A stretch of 64,000 nucleotides of DNA from contig NZ_JACBZT010000001.1 of the NCBI RefSeq assembly GCF_013408985.1, positions 1,674,001 through 1,738,000 of the forward strand. Reading direction: 5' to 3'. Shown in pieces: positions 16,946 to 23,294 of this stretch (position 1 is its first letter; each line of letters begins with the position of its first letter). Below the pieces are notes generated by a model. It saw only the letters and a program-made list of their open reading frames with translations, had not been told where the DNA came from and ran no database searches. Source of the stretch: Petropleomorpha daqingensis. Its GTDB lineage: Bacteria; Actinomycetota; Actinomycetes; Mycobacteriales; Geodermatophilaceae. The translations under genes and the position numbers were made by a program.

Positions 16946-16972
16946 CAGACCCCCGTCGCTGACGGGGGTCTG
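16946..16972. repeat. Perfect 12-bp inverted repeat in the dnaB leader
   Basis: CAGACCCCCGTC and GACGGGGGTCTG are separated by 3 nt. It lies 24 nt upstream of the ATG and 39 nt upstream of the GTG of dnaB, so it would form a very stable hairpin in the dnaB 5' leader. Confidence 0.8.
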
Positions 16973-17006
16973 GTGGGGGAAGCACCAGGACGCGACACGC
17001 AAAGAC

Positions 17007-17022
17007 TCGAACGTGTGTTCGG
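17007..17022. promoter_or_regulatory. LexA/SOS-box-like operator upstream of dnaB
   Basis: TCGAACGTGTGTTCGG matches the actinobacterial LexA consensus TCGAAC-N4-GTTCGA except for the final base. It lies about 100 bp upstream of the dnaB start. Binding by LexA is inferred. Confidence 0.5.
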
Positions 17023-17079
17023 GTCGTGTCTACCGCCGGGCACCGACAACTTCGCGCGCTCCGGCAGCAGCGAGAGAGG

Positions 17080-17109
17080 ACGTTAGGAAGCGCGGACGGA
17101 CCAGTCCAA
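17080..17109 (-). promoter_or_regulatory. Candidate dnaB promoter
   Basis: On the minus strand, TTGGAC (17109-17104) and TAACGT (17085-17080) are separated by 18 nt, a sigma-70-like pair. The transcript would have a leader of about 165 nt containing the LexA-like box and the 12-bp hairpin. Confidence 0.5.
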
Positions 17110-17138
17110 CACCGGTGGGGACGTCGTTCTGCACAACT

Positions 17139-17147
17139 TGTGGACAA
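17139..17147 (-). promoter_or_regulatory. Consensus DnaA box upstream of dnaB
   Basis: TGTGGACAA is the reverse complement of TTGTCCACA, the full DnaA-box consensus. It sits in the near-palindrome ACTTGTGGACAAGT (17136-17149), 30 bp upstream of the candidate -35 box. This suggests DnaA control of dnaB transcription. Confidence 0.6.
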
Positions 17148-17457
17148 GTCGGTGGACGGACGCATGTCGACATGTGGAGAAGTGCGGGGACACCTGCCGG
17201 ACATCTCCCGTCATCGGGCCTGTCACCTGCACGAACGCCGCTCACGGCCTGTGGACCGGAGAAAGTCCCAAAATCGTCCGCGCGTCGTCCCCCGGCGTGT
17301 CGCGGCGACTGCCCGTCGCTGCTCATCCGTCCCACCGTCCACAGCCCCTGAGGGGCCTCCGGACGAGACGCTCCAGACCCGCCAGGCGGCCGGTCAGGGG
17401 GTCCAGCATGGTCGGCACCCCGGCCGGCGGGGCCGGACGTGAGCGGAGGGAGCCGCG

Positions 17458-17880
17458 ATGACCCTGACCCGAACGCCTATCAACCCCTGGCCCTGGTCGC
17501 TGGCCTTCGGCTTCAACCAGGGCGAGCTGGTGGAGGGCGCCGGCCGCGTGCTCGTGCTCTCCGGGCAGGCCGCCGCGGCGGCCGACGGTTCCCCGCAGCA
17601 CATCGGGGACATGGCCGCTCAGGCCTCGCTCGCCGTCGACAACATCGAGACGGTGCTGCGCGAGGCCGGCATGACGCTGGCGAACGTCGTCCGCATCAAC
17701 GTCTTCACCACCGACGTCGACGCGATGCTGGGCGCCTGGGAGGCCATGACGAAGCGCTTCGAGGCCGCGGGCGGCTCGCTGACGAGCACGCTGGTCGGCG
17801 TCACCCGCCTCGCCTTCCCCGAGCTGATGGTGGAGATCGAGGCCACCGCCGTCGGTGCGGCGGCCGCTACCGGGCCGTGA
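17458..17880 (+). CDS. RidA/YjgF-family protein
   Basis: 140 residues, the usual length of RidA proteins, which hydrolyse reactive enamines/imines released by PLP enzymes. The family C-terminus is present (TRLAFPELMVEIEAT), retaining an Arg near the expected active-site position but one residue out of the canonical spacing, so activity could differ. The ATG at 17458 has GGAGGGAG just upstream. It is divergent from dnaB and followed by two strong hairpins. Confidence 0.85.
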   Translation: MTLTRTPINPWPWSLAFGFNQGELVEGAGRVLVLSGQAAAAADGSPQHIGDMAAQASLAVDNIETVLREAGMTLANVVRINVFTTDVDAMLGAWEAMTKRFEAAGGSLTSTLVGVTRLAFPELMVEIEATAVGAAAATGP

Positions 17881-17883
17881 ACG

Positions 17884-17923
17884 CCGCGAGGGGCGCCGGA
17901 CCGGAGTCCGACGCCCCTCGCGG
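17884..17923. terminator. Terminator hairpin after ridA
   Basis: A perfect 12-bp stem, CCGCGAGGGGCG / CGCCCCTCGCGG, starts 4 nt after the ridA stop. An inner CCGGA/TCCG pairing extends it. Confidence 0.8.
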
Positions 17924-17931
17924 GCGGTGGG

Positions 17932-17980
17932 CCCCGTCCAGAGGCTCACCCCGAGCGTGCGAGGGGTGAGGGGGACGGGG
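17932..17980. terminator. Second hairpin with T-rich tail between ridA and rplI
   Basis: Two stacked stems, CCCCGTCC/GGACGGGG (outer) and CTCACCCC/GGGGTGAG (inner), are followed on the plus strand by TGTTTTATTA. It probably ends both ridA and the convergent ribosomal operon. Confidence 0.75.
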
Positions 17981-17987
17981 TGTTTTA

Positions 17988-18443
17988 TTACGCGGCGACG
18001 ACGTCGATGACCAGCTGGGTCGTGACCTCGGGGTGCACCCGCACGGTGACGGTGTGCTGGCCCGTGGTCTTGATGCTGCTGGGCAGGTCGATCCGGCGCC
18101 GGTCCAGCTCCGGGCCACCGGCGGCGGTGACGGCCGCGGCGACGTCGGCGGTGGTGACCCGGCCGAACAGGCGGCCGCCGTCACCGGCGCGGGCTGGCAC
18201 CCGGACGGTCAGGCCGGAGAGGCTGCCGGCCAGGGCCTGCGCCTCGTCGAGCGAGCGGACCTCACGAGCGGCCCGCGCCCGGCGCAGCGAGTCGACCTGC
18301 TTCTCGGCACCGCGCGTGGCCTTGATGGCCAGCCCGCGGGGCAGGAGGTAGTTGCGGCCGTAGCCGCCCTTGACCTCGACGGTGTCGCCGGAGGACCCGA
18401 GACCGGTGACCTCCTGCGTCAGGATCAGCTTCATGGTGGTCAT
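17988..18443 (-). CDS. rplI: Ribosomal protein bL9
   Basis: 151 residues with the bL9 N-terminal RNA-binding signature ([17 protein letters not shown], then [14 protein letters not shown]), a long connecting helix and a C-terminal domain. Two ATGs are three codons apart (18443 and 18434); the second matches the usual family N-terminus and may be the real start, giving 148 residues. It is the last gene of the rpsF-ssb-rpsR-rplI operon, 2 nt after rpsR. Confidence 0.96.
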   Translation of the reverse strand: MTTMKLILTQEVTGLGSSGDTVEVKGGYGRNYLLPRGLAIKATRGAEKQVDSLRRARAAREVRSLDEAQALAGSLSGLTVRVPARAGDGGRLFGRVTTADVAAAVTAAGGPELDRRRIDLPSSIKTTGQHTVTVRVHPEVTTQLVIDVVAA

Positions 18444-18445
18444 GG

Positions 18446-18682
18446 TCAGCGCGCCGTGGAGGTGTAGGGCAGCAGGGCCATCTCACGGCTGTTCTTCACG
18501 GCCGTGGCGACGTCCCGCTGGTGCTGGCTGCAATTGCCGCTGACGCGGCGGGCACGGATCTTGCCGCGGTCGGAGATGAACTTCCGCAGCAGGGCCGTGT
18601 CCTTGTAGTCGATGTAGGTCGCCTTGTCCTTGCAGAACTGGCAGACCTTCTTCTTGGGCTTGCGAACGGGTGGCTTGGGCAC
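18446..18682 (-). CDS. rpsR: Ribosomal protein bS18, zinc-binding form
   Basis: 78 residues with the bS18 core [20 protein letters not shown] and [12 protein letters not shown]. The N-terminal CQFC together with later Cys marks the zinc-ligand (C+) form rather than the zinc-free paralogue. The GTG at 18682 has GGAGA upstream. In the assembled 30S subunit it pairs with bS6, encoded upstream in the same operon. Confidence 0.97.
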   Translation of the reverse strand: MPKPPVRKPKKKVCQFCKDKATYIDYKDTALLRKFISDRGKIRARRVSGNCSQHQRDVATAVKNSREMALLPYTSTAR

Positions 18683-18722
18683 CGGAGTTCTCCAGAAAAG
18701 TCGAAAAGGGGTTCAGGAAGGA

Positions 18723-19208
18723 TCAGAAGGGAGGCTCGTCGGACGGCCCGGCGGGCGTCGACCACGGGTCGCTGGCACCGCCACCGCCGCCGCTGAAGCC
18801 ACCACCGCCGCCGCCACCGCTGAAGCCGCCGCCGCCCTCACCGCGCGAGGCGCGGGTGACCTTGGCCGTGGCGTACCGGAGCGAGGGGCCGATCTCGTCG
18901 ACCTCCAGCTCGATGACGGTGCGCTTCTCGCCTTCCTTCGTGTCGAAGGAGCGCTGCTTGAGCCGGCCGCTCACGATGACCCGCGAGCCGCGGGTCAGCG
19001 ACTCGGCCACGTTCTCGGCCACCTGCCGCCACACGTTGCAGCGGAGGAACAGCGCCTCGCCGTCCTTCCACTCCTGGGACTGGCGGTCGAAGGTGCGCGG
19101 CGTCGAGGCCACGGTGAAGTTGGCGACGGCGGCGCCCGAGGGCGTGAAGCGCAGCTCCGGGTCGGCGGTCAGGTTGCCGACGACGGTGATGACGGTCTCG
19201 CCGGCCAT
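18723..19208 (-). CDS. ssb: Single-stranded DNA-binding protein
   Basis: 161 residues. The OB-fold core is at about 1-115 ([34 protein letters not shown]), followed by a Gly-rich linker with [10 protein letters not shown]-type repeats and the acidic tip DEPPF that recruits partner proteins. ATG 19208 was chosen from the family N-terminus. It lies 2 nt after rpsF and 40 bp before rpsR, the usual rpsF-ssb-rpsR arrangement. Confidence 0.97.
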   Translation of the reverse strand: MAGETVITVVGNLTADPELRFTPSGAAVANFTVASTPRTFDRQSQEWKDGEALFLRCNVWRQVAENVAESLTRGSRVIVSGRLKQRSFDTKEGEKRTVIELEVDEIGPSLRYATAKVTRASRGEGGGGFSGGGGGGGFSGGGGGASDPWSTPAGPSDEPPF

Positions 19209-19210
19209 GG

Positions 19211-19501
19211 TCAGTGGACCTCGGGCCGCATCAGCTTCGTGCGCAGCACCGACTCGTTCAGGTTGAGCTGCCGGTCGAGCTCGGCCACGGCCGCGGGCTC
19301 GGCATCGATGTCGATGACGGCGTAGATGCCCTCGATCTGCTTCTTGATCTCGTAGGCGAGCCGGCGACGGCCCCAGATGTCCACCTTGCCGATGGTGCCG
19401 TTGGCCTTGGTGATGACGGTCAGGAACCGGTCGAGCGACGGAGCGATCGTCCGCTCCTCGAGCTCGGGGTCGAGGATGACCATCAGTTCGTAGTGACGCA
19501 C
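19211..19501 (-). CDS. rpsF: Ribosomal protein bS6
   Basis: 96 residues with the bS6 pattern [17 protein letters not shown] and a [21 protein letters not shown] core. GTG 19501 is the start because the family N-terminus begins there and AGAGGAGG lies 12-20 nt upstream. First gene of the operon. A hairpin displaying CCG in its loop lies 30 nt upstream and may be the S6:S18 autoregulatory site. Confidence 0.96.
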   Translation of the reverse strand: MRHYELMVILDPELEERTIAPSLDRFLTVITKANGTIGKVDIWGRRRLAYEIKKQIEGIYAVIDIDAEPAAVAELDRQLNLNESVLRTKLMRPEVH

Positions 19502-19530
19502 GGAGAACCCCACCTCCTCTGGTCTGGGCG

Positions 19531-19549
19531 GCTGCAGTCGGTCTGCAGC
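19531..19549 (-). promoter_or_regulatory. Candidate S6:S18-binding hairpin in the rpsF leader
   Basis: GCTGCAG and CTGCAGC (7 bp) enclose the loop ACCGA on the minus strand. The S6:S18 leader motif known from many bacteria presents a CCG trinucleotide in a hairpin upstream of rpsF, and this fits in place and content. Confidence 0.45.
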
Positions 19550-19654
19550 AGGAGGGTCGTACACGCGTCGCGCGCCCCGGCGGTGCCGGAACGCGCAGCG
19601 ACAAGGCTACCAGCGCCGCAGAAGGCCCCGCCCGCCGTCCACAGGGAGGGCCGC

Positions 19655-19668
19655 GTTCCACGTGGAAC
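19655..19668. other. parS site
   Basis: GTTCCACGTGGAAC is a perfect 14-bp palindrome, intergenic between the rpsF operon and the secreted-protein gene. It is identical to the sites at 33656, 47957 and 59089. Confidence 0.8.
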
Positions 19669-19723
19669 GCGGCCGCCGTCACCCGTGAGGGGACGACGGC
19701 CGCGTGACGAGCGAACGGGTCGT

Positions 19724-20815
19724 TCAGCGACCGCGGTGCACCTGCTGCGCGGCGCGGTGGGCCTGGTGCGTGCGGACCAGAGCCGCGGTGACGGCGGCCA
19801 GCGCGACCACGGCCGCGAGCGCCGGCACGGGCAGCGCCGGGGCCGACGCCGCACCCGGGGCGGCCGCGGCGGCGTCGGCTTCCTCGAGGTCCGAGCCGTT
19901 CAGACCGGCCAGCTGGCCGAACACCGGCACCGATGCGCCGTCGTACTGCCCGGCCACCCCGCCGGCCCCACCGGCGGCAGAGGAGGAACCGCTCGGCGTG
20001 CCGCTGCCCGGGGCGGAGAACCGCGAGGGGTCGAACGCGGCGGCAGCGGCGGTGTCCACCGGTGCCATCTGCGGCGCGCCCGCACCCGTGTCGTAGGTGT
20101 ACTGGGTGCCGGGCACGCTCTGCGCCGTCGTGCCGGTCGTGGTCGTCGTCGTGATCGTCTGCGTGCCGGGCACGCCCCCGCTCGCCTGCGGGATCGTCGT
20201 GCCGCCGAGCGCGGGCACCTGGACGGTCACCTGCGGGACCTGCGGCAGGTTCACGCTCGGCAGGTTCGGCAGCGGGAGCAGGGTGTTGACGATGAACGGC
20301 GTCGGGACGCCGATCGCCACCGTCGTCTGCTGGCCGTTGTAGTTGACGACCTGGTTCTGCGGCATGGCCGCGATCGCCTGGCCGGTCACCGAGTTGAGCA
20401 CGGTGCCGACGATCGAGCTGTCAGGGACGGTGACCCGGTAGGTGTAGGTGATCGTGCAGCCGACGCAGGACGACGGGAACGTCTCGGCCCACGACTCGCC
20501 CTTCTTCAGCGGGTGCGCGCCGGAGGGCAGACCGAGCGCGACGTCGGTGTGGACGGTGGCGGTGACCAGCGAGGGGATCAGCCCGCCGCCGCCGACCTGC
20601 ACCGTCTTGTCCTCGATGAGGTTGACGAAGGTGACCTTGCCGCCGGCGTCGACCGACACCAGCGGCGGTGTCAGGTCCTTGATCTCGACCTTGGCGGTGG
20701 GGTCAGCGCTGGCGCTCGGTGCGAGCAGCACCGAGCCGACGAGGATCGCCAGCCAGCCCAGCACGATCGCCGCGAGGCCGCGGCGCGCGCTGCGCGTGAT
20801 CCGACCGGTTGCCAT
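19724..20815 (-). CDS. Exported, C-terminally membrane-anchored protein of unknown function
   Basis: 363 residues. A signal peptide (about 1-37, ending APSASA) is followed by a beta-rich domain of about 120 residues ([38 protein letters not shown]) with a cupredoxin-like look, but I see no clear copper-ligand set; CVGC may form a disulfide. A Pro/Gln/Thr-rich linker with a run of Thr follows, then a C-terminal hydrophobic helix and a basic tail ([17 protein letters not shown]) that would anchor it in the membrane. ATG 20815 has GGAGG-like sequence upstream. Divergent from the endonuclease IV-like gene. I do not recognise the family. Confidence 0.75.
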   Translation of the reverse strand: MATGRITRSARRGLAAIVLGWLAILVGSVLLAPSASADPTAKVEIKDLTPPLVSVDAGGKVTFVNLIEDKTVQVGGGGLIPSLVTATVHTDVALGLPSGAHPLKKGESWAETFPSSCVGCTITYTYRVTVPDSSIVGTVLNSVTGQAIAAMPQNQVVNYNGQQTTVAIGVPTPFIVNTLLPLPNLPSVNLPQVPQVTVQVPALGGTTIPQASGGVPGTQTITTTTTTGTTAQSVPGTQYTYDTGAGAPQMAPVDTAAAAAFDPSRFSAPGSGTPSGSSSAAGGAGGVAGQYDGASVPVFGQLAGLNGSDLEEADAAAAAPGAASAPALPVPALAAVVALAAVTAALVRTHQAHRAAQQVHRGR

Positions 20816-20942
20816 CTGCTCCGTACCTCCGCGTCCACCGGCGCCGCTCCTGGCGCCTGTTACCAGCGAGTAACCCCCGTCACGCTGCAAGAACGATGAT
20901 GTGTGTGCGGAGTTACGGCTAAACCTGAAGTTGCGGCCGAAC

Positions 20943-20948
20943 TAGGGT
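20943..20948 (+). promoter_or_regulatory. -10 element of a probable leaderless gene
   Basis: TAGGGT lies 8 nt before the GTG at 20957, and no Shine-Dalgarno is present. It supports that start over the in-frame GTG at 20903. Confidence 0.6.
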
Positions 20949-20956
20949 CGGTCACC

Positions 20957-21772
20957 GTGGCCACTCACCCGATCGGCGTACACATCGGCCCAGGACTCAC
21001 CGACGAGAACGAGCTGGTCGACGGCGGTCCGCTCGCCCGCGCGGCGGAGATGGACGCCGACGGCGTGCAGATCTTCCTGACCGATCCGCAGAGCTACGCG
21101 ACGCCGAAGCCCCGTCCGGACGCCGAGGCGCTCAAGGCCAGCGACGTCCTGGTCGTCGTCCACGCGCCGTACATGCTCAACGTGGCGACGACGAACAACC
21201 GGATCCGCATCCCGAGCCGCAAGCTCCTGGCCGCGCACGCGCAGGCCTCCGCGGCCGTCGGCGCCTTCGGGATGGTCGTGCACGGCGGCCACGTGCTGGC
21301 CAAGGACGACCCCGCGGTCGGCGTCGACAACTGGCGCAAGACGTTCAGCCGTCAGGCCGACGACGGCGGCTTCCCCCTGCCGATCTTCCTGGAGAACACC
21401 GCCGGCGGGGGCAACGCGATGACCCGCGACCTCGACGCCCTCGGCCGGCTGTGGGAGGCGATCGGCGAGTTCGGCGCCGGCTTCGTGCTCGACACCTGCC
21501 ACGCCTGGGCCGCCGGCTGGGACCTCGAGACCGCCGTGGACGACGTCCGGGCGATCACCGGCCGGGTCGACCTCGTGCACCTCAACAACAGCCGCGACCC
21601 GCAGGGCTCCAGCCGCGACCGGCACGCCCCGCTCGAGGACGGCGAGATCCCGACCGAGCTACTCGTCGGCGTCGCGCGCTCCGCCGGCTGCCCCGTCGTC
21701 CTGGAGACCCCGGGGGACAGCGCCGCGCACGCCGGGGAGATCGCGGCCCTCCGCGAGGCGCTCGCCGGCTGA
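20957..21772 (+). CDS. Endonuclease IV-like (Nfo-family) TIM-barrel protein
   Basis: 271 residues of the AP endonuclease 2/xylose isomerase-like TIM barrel. Metal-ligand motifs in order: VVVHAPYMLN, MVVHGGHVL, IFLENTAG, GFVLDTCHAW, DRHAPLEDG and VVLETPGD. They match the Nfo set of three zinc sites, suggesting cleavage at abasic sites in DNA. The GTG at 20957 is supported by TAGGGT 8 nt upstream (leaderless). The 3' end overlaps the convergent glycosyltransferase frame by 114 bp. Confidence 0.85.
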   Translation: MATHPIGVHIGPGLTDENELVDGGPLARAAEMDADGVQIFLTDPQSYATPKPRPDAEALKASDVLVVVHAPYMLNVATTNNRIRIPSRKLLAAHAQASAAVGAFGMVVHGGHVLAKDDPAVGVDNWRKTFSRQADDGGFPLPIFLENTAGGGNAMTRDLDALGRLWEAIGEFGAGFVLDTCHAWAAGWDLETAVDDVRAITGRVDLVHLNNSRDPQGSSRDRHAPLEDGEIPTELLVGVARSAGCPVVLETPGDSAAHAGEIAALREALAG

Positions 21773-23272
21773 CCGCCGACGCAGCACGAACCGGTCAGGG
21801 GCGTGGTCGAGCACGCCGCCCGCCGGGTCGTCGACGCCGGGCCACGAGCGCCGGACGACGTCCTCGTCCGGGCGCAGGATGTCGCGCACCACCAGCGCCA
21901 TCAGGGTGACGACGGCGACGTCCCGGATGCCGACGGCGAGGAAGAACCACTCGACCTCGATGCCCTTGTTCTGCGTGCCCAGGTACCAGAGCAGCCGGGG
22001 CACCCACAGCAGCACCTCGGTCGCCTGCCAGAGCAGCAGCGAGCGCCACTTCGGCCGGGCCAGCACCGCCAGCGGGAGCAGCCACAGCGAGTACTGCGGG
22101 CTCCACACCTTGTTCAGCAGCAGGAAGCCGGCCACGACCAGGAAGGCCAGCTGCGCCACCCGCGGGCGCGTCGGAGCGGCGAGCGTCAGCCAGGCGATGC
22201 CGAGGACGAACAGCAGCAGGACGACGGCGATGACGATGTTGAGCACCGTCGGCGTCTGCCCCTCCGCCAGCGGCCCGTCGAACAGCCGCTGGCCGGTGGC
22301 CGCCAGGAGCAGGTTCCAGATGGTGTCCGGATCTGCCGGCCGGCTGCCGTTGAGGGCGAAGAAGCGCGCCCAGTTCGCCGGGGCGAGGACGGCGATCGGT
22401 CCGTTGACGACCAGCCACGTGACTCCGGCGGCGATCACCGCGCGCAGCCAGGGGCGCAACCGTCCGGCGCGCAGGCAGAGCAGGAAGAGCACCCCCAGCA
22501 GCAGGACCGGGTAGAGCTTCGCGGCGACGCCCAGGCCGATCAGGACGCCGGCCAGCGCGGGGCGGGACCGCGCCCACGCCCACAGCCCGAGAGTGGACAG
22601 CGCGACGGCGAACAGGTCCCAGTTGGTGAACGCGTGCACGAACAGCAGCGGTGACAGCGCGACCATCGCCGCGTCCCACGGCCGCCGTCCGGACAGGCCG
22701 AGCACCGCGCGCGTGATCAGGAACGCGCAGGCCGAGAGCAGCAGGCAGGTGACGACGTAGTAGCTCTCCACCGCCGGCACCTGCGGCAGCAGCCCGAAGG
22801 AGCGGGCCAGCTCGTCGTAGCCGCCCGAGATGCCTGCCGCGAGCGCCATGAAGCCGCCGGTGAGCACCGGGTACTCGACCGGTGAGTCCAGGTAGGGCAC
22901 CTGTCCGCTGCCCAGACCGCGCAGGCTGAACAGCGGGACGCTGTCGGAGTAGCAGAAGTGCGTGTACTGGACGAAGCCCGCCCAGTTGCCGCTGGCGCAG
23001 GGCACCTGCTTGATCCAGGCCGCGGCCAGCACGAGCGTGGTGAACAGCAGGCAGATCCGCAGCGGCGTCCAGAACAGCGCCCGCCCCGTGACGGCGTAGC
23101 GCCCCCACGGTCCGCCGACGGCCTCGCTGGCCTGCACGGCGACGGGGTCGACCCAGGTGGGGACGACGCGGTCGGGCCACTCGGGATCCGGCCGGGCCGC
23201 AGACGCCACGGACCCCTCCGGCCGGGGGCCGGAGGGGTCCGTGGGGGGATCGTCCGTGTGCGCTGGGGTCAC
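21659..23272 (-). CDS. Glycosyltransferase 87/DUF2029-like polytopic membrane protein
   Basis: 537 residues with about 10-12 hydrophobic segments and a cytoplasmic Pro/Asp-rich N-terminus. SPVEYPVLTGGF after the first TM is typical of GT87/DUF2029 polyprenyl-phosphate mannosyltransferases of actinobacterial envelopes. The GTG at 23272 lies 22 nt after the PBP stop with GGGGGA just upstream, indicating an operon with the PBP gene. Oddity: the frame has no stop until 21659, so its last ~38 codons are antisense to the end of the endonuclease IV-like gene and look unlike membrane-protein sequence. Confidence 0.82.
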   Translation of the reverse strand: MTPAHTDDPPTDPSGPRPEGSVASAARPDPEWPDRVVPTWVDPVAVQASEAVGGPWGRYAVTGRALFWTPLRICLLFTTLVLAAAWIKQVPCASGNWAGFVQYTHFCYSDSVPLFSLRGLGSGQVPYLDSPVEYPVLTGGFMALAAGISGGYDELARSFGLLPQVPAVESYYVVTCLLLSACAFLITRAVLGLSGRRPWDAAMVALSPLLFVHAFTNWDLFAVALSTLGLWAWARSRPALAGVLIGLGVAAKLYPVLLLGVLFLLCLRAGRLRPWLRAVIAAGVTWLVVNGPIAVLAPANWARFFALNGSRPADPDTIWNLLLAATGQRLFDGPLAEGQTPTVLNIVIAVVLLLFVLGIAWLTLAAPTRPRVAQLAFLVVAGFLLLNKVWSPQYSLWLLPLAVLARPKWRSLLLWQATEVLLWVPRLLWYLGTQNKGIEVEWFFLAVGIRDVAVVTLMALVVRDILRPDEDVVRRSWPGVDDPAGGVLDHAPDRFVLRRRSAGERLAEGRDLPGVRGAVPRGLQDDGAAGGARDADE

Positions 23273-23294
23273 TCCCCCAGTCTGCCGCGCCGGG

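Larger units (their letters stand above)
16908..17457. other. dnaB-ridA intergenic regulatory region
   Basis: A 550-bp gap without a supportable gene, between divergent dnaB and ridA. It holds a perfect 12-bp hairpin (16946-16972), a LexA-like box (17007-17022), a dnaB promoter candidate (17080-17109), a consensus DnaA box (17139-17147) and a GCCCCTGAGGGGC palindrome at 17344-17356. These are described separately. No RNA gene is recognised. Confidence 0.7.
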
